From positions 6,679,001 through 6,743,000 of the forward strand of contig NZ_ARVW01000001.1 of assembly GCF_000384315.1 (NCBI RefSeq): a DNA stretch of 64,000 nucleotides, given 5' to 3'. Made by a program: the position numbers and the translations under genes. Origin of the DNA: Amycolatopsis nigrescens CSC17Ta-90 (GTDB taxonomy: Bacteria; Actinomycetota; Actinomycetes; Mycobacteriales; Pseudonocardiaceae). Shown here piece by piece: positions 8,919-18,400 of the stretch (its first letter is position 1; every line of letters starts with the position of its first letter). The notes beneath the pieces were generated by a model. That model worked only from the letters and a program-made list of their open reading frames with translations. It ran no database searches and had not been told where the DNA came from.

Positions 8919-9554
8919 ATGACCAGCTATCTCGATATTCCGAAACCGGTGCGGTCCGGGATCGTGATCGTGGATCCCCTGCGTGGCACGCCGCAGCGGG
9001 TGATCGTGATGCAGTTCAACCCCGAGACGCTGGAACGGTCCCTGGCGCCGCAGGCCGCCGGGGCGGAGCAGGGGGACCGCACCGAGGCGCTGCGGCTCAA
9101 GGGGCCGGCGATCGAGACCTGGAAGCTGATCGCCGAGATCGACGCCACCGACCAGCCGGAGCTGCCGGCGCCGAACGGGATCCATCCCCAGCTTGCCATG
9201 CTCGAGATGCTGATCCAGGCGCCGAGCGCGCGGATCAGGGAGAACCAGGCGCTGGCCGCCGCCGGCACGCTGGAGATCACCCCGGTGGAGAGCCCGCTGA
9301 CGCTGTTCACCTGGGGCCGCAACCGGGTGCTTCCGGTGCGCCTGACCGAGTTGTCCATCACCGAGGACACCTTCGACGTCGACCTCAACCCGATTCGCGC
9401 CACGGTCAGCCTCGGCCTGCGGGTGCTCTCGTCCAGCGACCTGCCGGCTGGGCACCGCGGGGCCGAGATGTTCCTCGCGCACCTCGCGCAGAAGGAGCGC
9501 TTTGCCGGTACCGCCGCAGGACGGCTGGACACACTCGGGCTGACCGGGATCTAG
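8919..9554 (+). CDS. eCIS tube/cap-adaptor protein (CIS_tube family, Pvc7/Afp7-like N-domain)
   Basis: 211 residues. The opening (VIVDPLRGTPQRVIVMQFNP followed by ETLERS) is typical of the CIS tube-protein N-terminal domain that joins the inner tube to the baseplate hub. The downstream strands (GTLEITPVESPLTLFTWGRN, then VRLTELSITEDTFD) fit the same fold. The usual LysM domain at the C-terminus is absent here and is encoded by the next small gene instead. It belongs to the run of baseplate genes on the + strand; translation probably begins at ATG 8919, 19 bases after the putative immunity gene. It acts inside the assembled particle. Confidence 0.85.
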   Translation: MTSYLDIPKPVRSGIVIVDPLRGTPQRVIVMQFNPETLERSLAPQAAGAEQGDRTEALRLKGPAIETWKLIAEIDATDQPELPAPNGIHPQLAMLEMLIQAPSARIRENQALAAAGTLEITPVESPLTLFTWGRNRVLPVRLTELSITEDTFDVDLNPIRATVSLGLRVLSSSDLPAGHRGAEMFLAHLAQKERFAGTAAGRLDTLGLTGI

Positions 9555-9563
9555 GAGCCGAAG

Positions 9564-9887
9564 ATGACGAACCCCGCACCCTACCCGCGCACCAGCCGCT
9601 ACCACGGCGTCGAAACCGCCGTGCACCGCACACCGGACGGGCGCGAGATCCCGTACCTGAAGCCAAGGATGCCGCCGCAGCCGACGAGTTTCACCACGAT
9701 CAGGGTGCACGAGGTGCGCGAAGGCGACCGGTCCGACCTGCTGGCCCACCACTATCTCGGGGACGCCGAGCAGTGGTGGCGGATCGCGGACGCCAACCCG
9801 GTGCTCGACCCGCGCGAGCTGACCGCCACCCCCGGCCGCCGCATCCGGATCACGCTGCCCGAGGGCATGCCGGGAAGCGCGAGCTGA
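9564..9887 (+). CDS. LysM / gp53-like baseplate protein
   Basis: 107 residues. The C-terminal half reads DLLAHHYLGDAEQWWRIADAN followed by a final strand RRIRITLPEG, the pattern of a LysM-like or tail-protein-X module seen in contractile tail baseplates. AGGAG at 9553-9557 precedes ATG 9564. Only 2 bases separate its stop from the next gene. In Afp/PVC systems this module is fused to the tube-cap protein; here it is a separate gene next to it. Confidence 0.82.
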   Translation: MTNPAPYPRTSRYHGVETAVHRTPDGREIPYLKPRMPPQPTSFTTIRVHEVREGDRSDLLAHHYLGDAEQWWRIADANPVLDPRELTATPGRRIRITLPEGMPGSAS

Positions 9888-9889
9888 CC

Positions 9890-11020
9890 ATGGCCGAGAT
9901 CGCGCCGATCCACCTCACCCTGCTGATGGGACCGCAGATCGTGGCCCCTGTCCCGCAGCCGGTCACCGACGCGCTGCTGTCCGCGCAGGTCACCGTGACC
10001 GCCGGGCAGCGCAGCGGGTTCCAGCTCTCCTTCGACCTGTCCACGGGCGGGCTGATCAACCGCAGCCTGCTGCCGGGCGGCTCGTTCGACCCGCAGGTCA
10101 GGGTGGTGCTCGCGGTCGCCGTCGCGGGCACCGTCACGGTGCTGATGGACGGGGTGATCACCCGCCAGGAGGTGGCCATCTCCGGGGTTCCCGGCCAGTC
10201 CACGCTGACCGTCACCGGTGAGGACCTGACCGTGCTGATGGACCTGGAGGAACGCGAGGGCGTTCCGTTCCCGGCGATGGGCCCGGCCGCCAGGGTCGCC
10301 GCGATCATCAGCCGGTACGCGCAGTACGGGATCACCCCGCTGGTCATTCCCGAGCTCATCCCGCAGGCACCGATGCCGACCCAGCGCATCGACTTCCAGA
10401 AGGGCACCGATCTGGCCTACGTCACCGAGCTGGCCAAGTCCAACGGGTACGTCTTCTACCTCGAACCCGGCCCGGTGCCGGGGGTCAGCCGCGGCTACTG
10501 GGGGCCCGAGGTCCGGCTCGGCGTCCCGCAGCACGCGATCAACGTCAACATGGACCATCTGTCCACAGTGGATCAGCTGACCTTCGGCTTCGACGGTGCC
10601 GCCCGCGAGGAGCCGAGGGCGCGGGTGCAGATCCCGGCCACCCGCACCGATGTGCTGCTGCCGGTGCCCGAGGTCAGCGTGCTGCGCCCGCCGCTGGCGA
10701 GGCGGCCGGCGCCCGCGCTGAAGAAGAAGGTCATCGACGACACCGCGAAAAAGGACGCGCCGCAGGCGTTCGCCGAAACCCTCGCGAAGGTCATCGAGTC
10801 TTCGGACGCGGTCAGCGGCTCCGGGCAGCTCGATGTGCTGCGCTACGGCTACCTGCTCCGCCCCCGCGAGCTGGTCGGCGTGCGCGGCGCCGGGATCACC
10901 TACGACGGCCGGTACTACGTCAAGAGTGTGACGCACAACCTGCAACGCGGCTCGTACACGCAGAACTTCACGCTCGCCAGGGAGGGACTGATCGCGCTGC
11001 ACCCGACCGCCGTCCCGTGA
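9890..11020 (+). CDS. baseplate hub protein (phage late-control D / gp27-like)
   Basis: 376 residues from ATG 9890, chosen because it lies 2 bases after the previous stop; the open frame upstream overlaps the LysM gene and is not needed. The fold pattern is that of phage late-control gene D/gp27 hub proteins, with early beta-strands and the segment GVPGQSTLTVTGEDLTVLMD. The ending (YYVKSVTHNLQRGSYTQNF) is the typical terminal hub motif. It forms the trimeric hub at the tip of the tube. In PVC/Afp the gp27 and gp5 parts are fused (Pvc8); here they are two adjacent genes. Confidence 0.88.
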   Translation: MAEIAPIHLTLLMGPQIVAPVPQPVTDALLSAQVTVTAGQRSGFQLSFDLSTGGLINRSLLPGGSFDPQVRVVLAVAVAGTVTVLMDGVITRQEVAISGVPGQSTLTVTGEDLTVLMDLEEREGVPFPAMGPAARVAAIISRYAQYGITPLVIPELIPQAPMPTQRIDFQKGTDLAYVTELAKSNGYVFYLEPGPVPGVSRGYWGPEVRLGVPQHAINVNMDHLSTVDQLTFGFDGAAREEPRARVQIPATRTDVLLPVPEVSVLRPPLARRPAPALKKKVIDDTAKKDAPQAFAETLAKVIESSDAVSGSGQLDVLRYGYLLRPRELVGVRGAGITYDGRYYVKSVTHNLQRGSYTQNFTLAREGLIALHPTAVP

Positions 11021-11041
11021 CGAAACTCTGGGGAGGAAGCC

Positions 11042-11554
11042 ATGCCCGACGCCACCCGGTACCTCGGCAAGTACCGAGGCACCGTCGTCACCAACGTCGA
11101 CCCGATGCGCCAGGGCCGGATCCAGGTCCGGGTGCCGGACGTGCTCGGCGACGCCACGTCCTCCTGGGCGATGCCCTGTTTCCCGATGACCGGCGCCCAG
11201 GCCGGGGTGTACACCGTGCCACCGGTCGGCGCCGGGGTCTGGGTCGAGTTCGAGCAGGGCGACGTGAGCTTTCCGATCTGGGTCGGCTGCTGGTACGGCT
11301 CCGCGGCGGAGGTGCCGGCCGAAGCGCTCGCTGGTGACCCCGGCCGGCCGAACCTGGTGCTGCGGACACCGGGCCAGCAGTCACTGCTGATGTCGGATCT
11401 GCCCGGCGGGCCGGGAATCACGCTGCGCACCGCGGGCGGCGCTTCGATCGTGGTCAACGACGCGGGCATCACCATCAGCAACGGCAAGGGTGCGTCGATC
11501 TCCCTCGCCGGCACGACCGTGACCATCAACGAGGGCGCGTTCACCGTGAACTAG
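11042..11554 (+). CDS. spike protein, gp5/baseplate assembly protein V-like
   Basis: 170 residues. The N-terminal OB-fold signature (GKYRGTVVTNVDPMRQGRIQ, then a strand, later GAGVWVEFEQGD) is that of phage baseplate V/gp5 proteins. The last ~50 residues alternate short strands (ASIVVNDAGITISNGKGASI), as in the triangular beta-helix of VgrG spikes. GGGGAGG precedes ATG 11042. It would assemble as a trimer under the gp27-like hub and carry the PAAR tip encoded by the next gene. Confidence 0.88.
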   Translation: MPDATRYLGKYRGTVVTNVDPMRQGRIQVRVPDVLGDATSSWAMPCFPMTGAQAGVYTVPPVGAGVWVEFEQGDVSFPIWVGCWYGSAAEVPAEALAGDPGRPNLVLRTPGQQSLLMSDLPGGPGITLRTAGGASIVVNDAGITISNGKGASISLAGTTVTINEGAFTVN

Positions 11555-11565
11555 GGGAGTGCCAG

Positions 11566-11898
11566 ATGCCGGGAAACCTGTTACATGTCAACGCGACCAT
11601 CACCTGCCCGCACGGTGGCCATGCGGCGCCGCGGCCGGACGGCACGCGGGTGCTGGTGGACGGGACGGCGGTCACCACGCTGGCCGACCCGTATCTGGTC
11701 ACCGGCTGCCCGTTCACGGTGTCCGGTAAACCGCAGCCCTGCGTGCGCGTGCACTGGGAGCAGCCCAGCGGCAGGCTCCGGCTGAACGGTTCGCCGGTGC
11801 TGCTGCAGAGTTCGGTCGGCAGCTGCCTCAGCGCGGAGGGTGCTCCGCAAGGTTCGGCACTGGTCGTCGTCGTGCAGCAACGGGGGGCCGGGCGATGA
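11566..11898 (+). CDS. PAAR-like spike-tip protein (Pvc10-like)
   Basis: 110 residues. Motifs include an opening GNLLHVNATITCPHGGHA and a middle part TLADPYLVTGCPFTV. Conserved Cys/His residues (C14, H16 and later Cys) probably bind a metal ion, as at the tips of PAAR proteins. Small Cys-containing proteins of this type follow the spike gene in eCIS loci. GGGGAG precedes ATG 11566, and its stop overlaps the start of the gp25 gene by 4 bases (ATGA). Confidence 0.78.
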   Translation: MPGNLLHVNATITCPHGGHAAPRPDGTRVLVDGTAVTTLADPYLVTGCPFTVSGKPQPCVRVHWEQPSGRLRLNGSPVLLQSSVGSCLSAEGAPQGSALVVVVQQRGAGR

Positions 11899-12266
11899 GC
11901 CGGACCGAGGTCGACTTCCCGTACCGGGTGGACAGCCAGGGCCGGACCGCCGGCACCGGCTACGACGAGCACGTCCGGGACATGATCAAGCAGCTGCTGT
12001 TCACCAGCCCGGGGGAGCGGGTGATGCGCCCGGACTTCGGTTGCGGCCTGCTCGACCTCGTCTTCGAACCGAACAGCCTGGAGCTCGCCTCGACCCTGCA
12101 GCTGTCCGTGCAGGCCGCGTTGCAGCGCTGGCTCGGCGACGTGATCGAGGTGGCTTCGCTGGAAATCGTCAGCGAGGACTCCGTTTTGCGCGTCGAACTC
12201 GCGTACGTCGTGCTGGCGACCGGCGCGCAGCGCACCGAGGTGTTCGTGGAAGGGAGCGCGCGATGA
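11895..12266 (+). CDS. baseplate wedge protein, GPW/gp25 family
   Basis: 123 residues with the gp25 signature: an opening strand (FPYRVDSQGRTAGTGYDEHV), the phrase LLFTSPGERVMRPDFGCGL, then the helix-strand part. Equivalent to Pvc9/Afp9; in T4 gp25 nucleates sheath assembly on the baseplate. It overlaps its neighbours by 4 bases at both ends. Confidence 0.93.
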   Translation: MSRTEVDFPYRVDSQGRTAGTGYDEHVRDMIKQLLFTSPGERVMRPDFGCGLLDLVFEPNSLELASTLQLSVQAALQRWLGDVIEVASLEIVSEDSVLRVELAYVVLATGAQRTEVFVEGSAR

Positions 12267-15200
12267 CCCGCACCGTGCCGCCGCAGGACTGCGGCACCGA
12301 GCTGCGCCGGGCGCGGGTGCGCGCCACCGAGCACAACGGCGTGGACTACGTGGAAGCCGACGACGCCGGCACGGTGCTCACCGTCGCCTTCCTCGGCAGA
12401 GCGCCGGGACGGCTGGGGCCGGCGAACATCCGGATCGACGGCGGGCGCCGGATCACCGGCATCCACGCGGTGGAGCTGACCACCGAGGTCGCCGAGGACC
12501 CGGAGCTGGACGACCTGGTGCACGTCACGGTGAACACCGCCGGCGACAGGTCCGTCTACACACTGTCCATTGTGGAAGAAGACGGCAGCGGGCGGCCGGG
12601 TGACGCGCCGTACCGCGGTTTCGACCCGCGCTACGCCTCGGCGGAGTTCTCGTTCACCACCGCCTGCCCCAGCGGCACGGACTGCGCGGAAACCGACGTC
12701 TGCCCGCCACCTGCCCATCCGGCGCCGGTGATCGACTACACCGCACGCGACTACGCCAGCCTGCGCCGCGCACTGCTGGACCGGATGACGCTGACCGTGC
12801 CGGCCTGGGCCGAACGGCACGCGCCGGATCTCGGCGTCACGCTTGCCGAAGTGCTCGCCTACACCGGCGACCAGCTTTCCTACCAGCAGGACGCGGTCGC
12901 GGCCGAGGCCTATCTGGACACCGCGCGCCACCGCGTGTCGATCCGGCGGCACGTCCGGCTGGTCGACTACGCGATGCACGACGGCTGCAACGCCCGCACC
13001 TGGGTCGCCCTGCGCGCGGACCGCAAGGTGACCCTGTCCGAGGGTGATTTCCGGTTCGCCGCGGTCGACCTCGGCATGCTCGATCCGAGGGACCGGCCGG
13101 AACTGGGCACGGTGATCTCCGATGAGCAGCTCGCCGGGCTGCCGCCCGCCGCCGCGGTGGAGGTGTTCGAGCCGCTCGTGCCGGGGCCGCTCACCATCCG
13201 GCCCGCGCACAATCGGATCCGCTTCTGGACCTGGGGCGAGCAGGAATGCGGCCTGCCCAGCGGCGCGACCTCGGCCACCCTGATGGACGACTGGTCGTGG
13301 CATGGCGAAAGCGAGGAAGCCGAACCGGCGCACGACGGGCCGAAGCGGCGCGCGTTGCGGTTGCGGCCGGGTGATGTCCTGGTCATCGAGGAGGTGCTCG
13401 GGCCGCGCACCGGCGCCGCCGCCGACGCCGACCCCCGGCACCGCCAGGCGGTCCGGCTGACCTCGGTGCGGCCCGGCGTGGACCGGCTTTATGGCCAGCC
13501 GGTGCTGGAGGTGGACTGGGCGGCGGAGGACGCGCTCACCTTCCCGGTCTGCATCTCGGCCCGCGGCGGCCCGGACTGCGAGCTGCTCGCCGACGTCAGT
13601 GTGGCCACCGGCAACGTGCTGCTGGCCGACCACGGGCGCGACATCACCTACTGCGGTGGCAGCGCCGAGGAGGTGCGGACGCCGCCGGCCGAAACCCCGC
13701 CGTCCACCTGCGAGCCACCCGCTTTCGGCTGCCCCGACCGGGCCACGGCCGCCCCTGCGGTGGAGCTGATCCACGCGTTGCTGGCCGCCGCCAGGGCGGG
13801 CACCCCGCTCAGCGGCGACGACCTGGCCGGACTGGTGCCGCTGCTGGGGCAGTCCACTGTAGACAGAGCGGGAGTGCTTCCGGACGCCCCGGCCGCCGAA
13901 CAGGCCGCCGCGCTGGAGGCGCTGCTCGCCCAGATCAGCTATCCCGCGGTGCGGTCGAAATTCCGACCGCGGCTGCGGCAGGCACCGGTCACCCAGTGCG
14001 CGGTCTTTCCCGAACCGGCGCGGGTGGCCGCCGCACAGGCCAGGCTGCTCGCCGGGATCCCGGTGGCCGCGCGCGCCAGGGTGGCCGAGCTCTGGCGGCG
14101 GGTGCGGGCGGGGGACCGGCTCAGCCGGGACGAGCGCGGCGAGCTGAGCGTGCTGTTCGGTGCGCGGGTGCTCGACGAACTGGAGCTCGACGAGCACCCG
14201 CGGAGTGCTCTACGCGAGCTGTCCGTCCGCTTCGACCAACTGCTGCGCGGGAAACTGCGCCGCCTCGGCACCCTGCTCGCCCGCGCGGGCGGCGGCGGGG
14301 TGCTGGATGAGGGCACGGTGTGGGAGCTCGGGCAGAGCTGGGGCGCCGGATACGCCGCCGGCCTCGGCGCCGGCGACCCCCGGCTGGCCGGGCCCGCGTC
14401 GGCCGCGCTGGTCCAGGATCCGCGTGCCGCGCTGCCCGCGGTCGAGGTCCGCGAAGGCACCGAAGACGCTGTCTGGCTGCCGCGCCGCGACCTGCTCGCC
14501 TGCGGGCCGCGTGACCGGTTCTTCACCGGGGAGCTGGAGGACGACGGCACGCTGGCGCTCCGGTTCGGCGACGGCAGGCACGGCCGCCGCCCGCCCCCGG
14601 CCACCGGGCTGCGCGTGCGTTACCGCGTCGGCAACGGCAAGGCGGGCAACGTCGGCGCCGAAGCCGTGGACCACCTGGTGCTGTGCTGCGGAGTGGCCGA
14701 CGGCGACGGGATTGACGGGGTCCGCAACCCGCTGCCCGCGCTCGGCGGCACCGAGCCCGAGCCGGTCGAGCAGGTACGCCAGCTGGCGCCGCTTTCTTTG
14801 CGCCGCACCAAACTCCGCGCGATCACCGCGGCGGACTACGCCGAACTGGCCGGGGCGGTGACCGGGGTGCAGCGCGCCGCCGCGCAGCTGCGGTGGACCG
14901 GCACGAGTGAACAGATGCACGTCGCGCTCGACCCGTTCGACCGGCACGGCACCGCCGGGCCGGAGCTGATCGAGGCGGTGACCGCCGCGCTGGCGCGCTA
15001 CCGGCGGATCGGCCACCGGCTCGTGGTCGGCACCGCCACCACCGTGCCGGTCGATCTCGAGCTGACGGTCTGCCTCGCCCCCGGCCACCACTGGGGGACG
15101 GTCGCGACGGCGTTGCGCCGGGTGCTCGGCGCCGGGCGGTCCGGGTTCTTCCACCCGGACGCGCTCACCTTCGGCGAAGGCGTGCGGGTGAGCCGGATCC

Positions 15201-15412
15201 TCACCGCGGCGAGCACCGTGCCCGGCGTGGCCGGCGCGGTGGTCACCCGGCTCAAACGGCTGTTCCGCCCCGCCGGGCGGGAGCTCGAGGACGGCCTGCT
15301 CACCGTGGGGCCGCTGGAGATCGCCCAACTGGACGACGACCCCGACCGGCCGGAGAACGGCAGGCTCGCCATCGTGCGCGGGCCGGACCAACCGCACGGA
15401 GGTGCCCGATGA
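12263..15412 (+). CDS. putative baseplate assembly protein, gpJ-like (Pvc11-like)
   Basis: 1049 residues from ATG 12263, the start coupled to gp25 by ATGA; the frame continues upstream but there it overlaps two genes. After ~150 residues comes the gpJ-type segment IDYTARDYASLRRALLDRM and LGVTLAEVLAYTGDQLSYQQ, diagnostic of the 'putative baseplate assembly protein' family. Near residues 760-800 there is FGDGRHGRRPP followed by YRVGNGKAGNVGA, a second family hallmark. The protein builds the baseplate wedges that clamp sheath and hub. Confidence 0.9.
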   Translation: MTRTVPPQDCGTELRRARVRATEHNGVDYVEADDAGTVLTVAFLGRAPGRLGPANIRIDGGRRITGIHAVELTTEVAEDPELDDLVHVTVNTAGDRSVYTLSIVEEDGSGRPGDAPYRGFDPRYASAEFSFTTACPSGTDCAETDVCPPPAHPAPVIDYTARDYASLRRALLDRMTLTVPAWAERHAPDLGVTLAEVLAYTGDQLSYQQDAVAAEAYLDTARHRVSIRRHVRLVDYAMHDGCNARTWVALRADRKVTLSEGDFRFAAVDLGMLDPRDRPELGTVISDEQLAGLPPAAAVEVFEPLVPGPLTIRPAHNRIRFWTWGEQECGLPSGATSATLMDDWSWHGESEEAEPAHDGPKRRALRLRPGDVLVIEEVLGPRTGAAADADPRHRQAVRLTSVRPGVDRLYGQPVLEVDWAAEDALTFPVCISARGGPDCELLADVSVATGNVLLADHGRDITYCGGSAEEVRTPPAETPPSTCEPPAFGCPDRATAAPAVELIHALLAAARAGTPLSGDDLAGLVPLLGQSTVDRAGVLPDAPAAEQAAALEALLAQISYPAVRSKFRPRLRQAPVTQCAVFPEPARVAAAQARLLAGIPVAARARVAELWRRVRAGDRLSRDERGELSVLFGARVLDELELDEHPRSALRELSVRFDQLLRGKLRRLGTLLARAGGGGVLDEGTVWELGQSWGAGYAAGLGAGDPRLAGPASAALVQDPRAALPAVEVREGTEDAVWLPRRDLLACGPRDRFFTGELEDDGTLALRFGDGRHGRRPPPATGLRVRYRVGNGKAGNVGAEAVDHLVLCCGVADGDGIDGVRNPLPALGGTEPEPVEQVRQLAPLSLRRTKLRAITAADYAELAGAVTGVQRAAAQLRWTGTSEQMHVALDPFDRHGTAGPELIEAVTAALARYRRIGHRLVVGTATTVPVDLELTVCLAPGHHWGTVATALRRVLGAGRSGFFHPDALTFGEGVRVSRILTAASTVPGVAGAVVTRLKRLFRPAGRELEDGLLTVGPLEIAQLDDDPDRPENGRLAIVRGPDQPHGGAR

Positions 15413-18400
15413 CCTGTGCATGTCAGTGCTGCCGCTGTGCGGGAATCCAGGTCGCCACTCCGGTAGCCGCGGCCAACCCGGCCGGGCTCGCGGAGATCGC
15501 TTTCCGCACCGGCACCCACGGCGAGTTCCTGTCCAGCATGCTCGCCCGGTTGTCCAGCCCCGGCTACCCGGCCCTGTCCGGGCTCACCGTGCGCGGCACC
15601 GACGACTTCTCGATCGCGCTGCTCGACGGCTGGGCGGTTATCGGCGACCTGCTCACCTTCTATACCGAGCGGATCGCCAACGAGGGCTACCTGCGGACCG
15701 CGACCGACGAGCGTTCACTGCGGCTGCTCGGCAGGCTCGTCGGCCATCTGCCCCGACCGGGAGTTTCCGCGGGCACCTACCTCGCCTACGCCCTGGACCA
15801 GGACCCCCGGCTCGGCGAGGACACCGAGGTCACCATCCCGCGTGGTGCGCGCAGCCAGAGCGTGCCGGGGCCAGGGGAGGAGCCGGTGCCCTTCGAGATC
15901 GGCACCGACCTGCTCGCCCGCTGGGCGTGGAACGATCTCGCGGTGCGGCTGCGGCGGCCGTACCAGCTCGGCCGGGAAGAACTGGCCCGTCGCCGGGAAG
16001 TGCAGCTCGACGGCACCGCGACCAACGTCAAACCCGGTGACCGGCTGCTGTTCGTGTTCGGCACCGAACGCGGCAGGCAGTCGTTGCGGATCGTGCCGAA
16101 GGTGCGGCTCGATCCGGGCGCCGGGATCACCGTGGTCGGCCTGCCGGAACCGGCGCTGCCCGACTTCGCCGGGCTGCCCGACTTCGCCGGGCTGGTCGCG
16201 CGGTTCCGGACGCTGCTGGCCGACGCGCGCGAGCACGAAATGTACGGCCGCAGCCGGATAGTTCGGCGCTATGTGGAGGAGGTGCTGGCCCCGCTCGACG
16301 GCGAACTGCCGGAGGAGCCGGAGGCGGCGTCGGCCAGTACGCCGACCGAGTTCGGGGAACGGCTCGTCGAGGTGCTGGCGCGGCTGGACGAGGTGATCGT
16401 GCTCGCCAGGCCGTACCAGAACGTGCGCGACTGGCTGGTCGAGCTGCACGCTGAGCTGACTGCGCTGCGGGACTCGGTGGCGCTGCTGGAACCCCCGCAG
16501 CCGCGCGAGGAACCGCAGACGCTGCATTCCGCGCTGCGCCTGGCCGGCCTCGCCGACGGCGGCTCGTCCGCGGTCACCGGTCTCGGGGCGCTGCTCGGTG
16601 CGCTGCGTACCCCAGCGTCCCAGCCGCCCGCTCATCCGCGAGACCTGGCCCGCGACCCCGCCGAACTTTTCGCGCCGGGCTCGGACCTGGGCGCGCGGCT
16701 GCTCGCGTTGCTCGACTCGCGGTTGCGCGAAGGCCTGTACCCGGCGTGGCAGCGGGTCGATCTCACCGCGCCGCAACGGTTGCAGGAACTGCAAGCGATG
16801 CGGGTGACGGCCACCCCGTTCGGCGCGACCGCGCCGCTGAAACCGGACTACGACGACGCCGGCAGGCTCATCGGGTACTTGGACTGGCCGTTGCTCGGCA
16901 ACCAGGTGCTGGGCGCGAACGTGCTCTTCGACGAGGGCGGGACGGCCCCCGACCGGGCCGTGTTCACCTGGACCGAGGCCGGCCAGACCGCCCGCACCGA
17001 ACAGGAGCTGACCGGCGCCACCTCGTTCGACTTCGGGCCGGGCCGGGTGGAGATCACCGTCCAGCTGCCCGACCCGGACCAGCCCGCGGCCGAAGCCGGG
17101 GCCACCCTCGCCTTCCGGCCCAACCTGCCCGAACGCACGGTGTTCGTTTCACGGGTTGCCGACGGACTGGTCCACCTGACCGTCGGCAACGGCGGGGCAC
17201 TGGACTTCCGGCTGGCCGAAGGGGAGACCAGGCGAGCGGTCAGCGGCGGCCTGCAGGTGACCGCCGCGCGGATGGCGGCGAGTGAGTCCAGCCCGGCGAC
17301 GGTGCAGATCTCCTTCGAGGCTTCGCTCGCGCTCACCGCCCGCAACGTGCTCGCGCTCGACGCCCAGTACGACGGGATCGCGCCCGGCACCTGGATCGTG
17401 GTGCAGCGTCCCCGCAAGGGACAGGACGGCGGGGTGCCCGGCGATCCCGCGCTGAGCGAGGTGATCACCAGGGTGCGCGGGGTCCGGGTGGTCTCCCGTG
17501 CCGATTTCGGGATCACCGGCAAGGTCACCGAGCTGACCCTGGACACCGACTGGCTGGACGCGCAGGACACCCTGCTCACGCATATCCGGGACACCACCGT
17601 GTACCTGCGCGGTGAGGGCCTGAGCCTGGCCACCGAACCGATCACCGAGGACGTGTCTGGCCGCGAGATCGAGCTCGCCGCGCTGTACCGCGAACTCACT
17701 CCAGGGCGCTGGCTGGTGGTTGCCGGTGAGCGCACCGACATCCCGGACACGCCGGGGGTGCGCGGTACCGAGCTGACGATGATCTCGTCGGTCGAGCAGG
17801 TCGTGGACGAGGCGCGCCCCGGCGACCACGTGCACACGGTGATCGGGCTGGTCACCCCGCTGGCCTACCGGTACCGCCGGGATTCCGTGCACCTCTACGC
17901 CAACGTCGCCGCGGCCACCCACGGCGCCTCGAAGGAGGAGCCGATCGGCAGCGGCGACGCGAGCCGGGCCAACCAGCGGTTCAGCCTCTTCTCCGGTCCG
18001 CTGACCTGGCTCGCCGCGGACAACCCGCGCGGGGCACAGAGCACGCTGGAGGTCCGGGTGGACGGGGTGCGCTGGCACGAGGTGGACAGCCTCGCCGGCC
18101 GCGGTCCCGCGGAGAAGGTCTACGTCACCGGTGTGGACGAGAGCGGCCGGACCTCGGTGACCTTCGGCGACGGCGTGCACGGGGCGCGGCTGCCGACCGG
18201 GCACCAGAACGTGGTGGCCGGCTACCGGGTCGGTGTCGGCAGCGCGGGCAACGTCGGCGCGGGCAAGGTGAACCAGCTGATGACCCGCCCGCTGTGGGTT
18301 TCCGGCGTCAGCAACCCGTTGCCCGCCACCGGCGGCGCCGACCCGGACGACGCTCGCCAGACGCGGCGGACCATCCCGCTGGCGGTGACCGCGCTCGACC

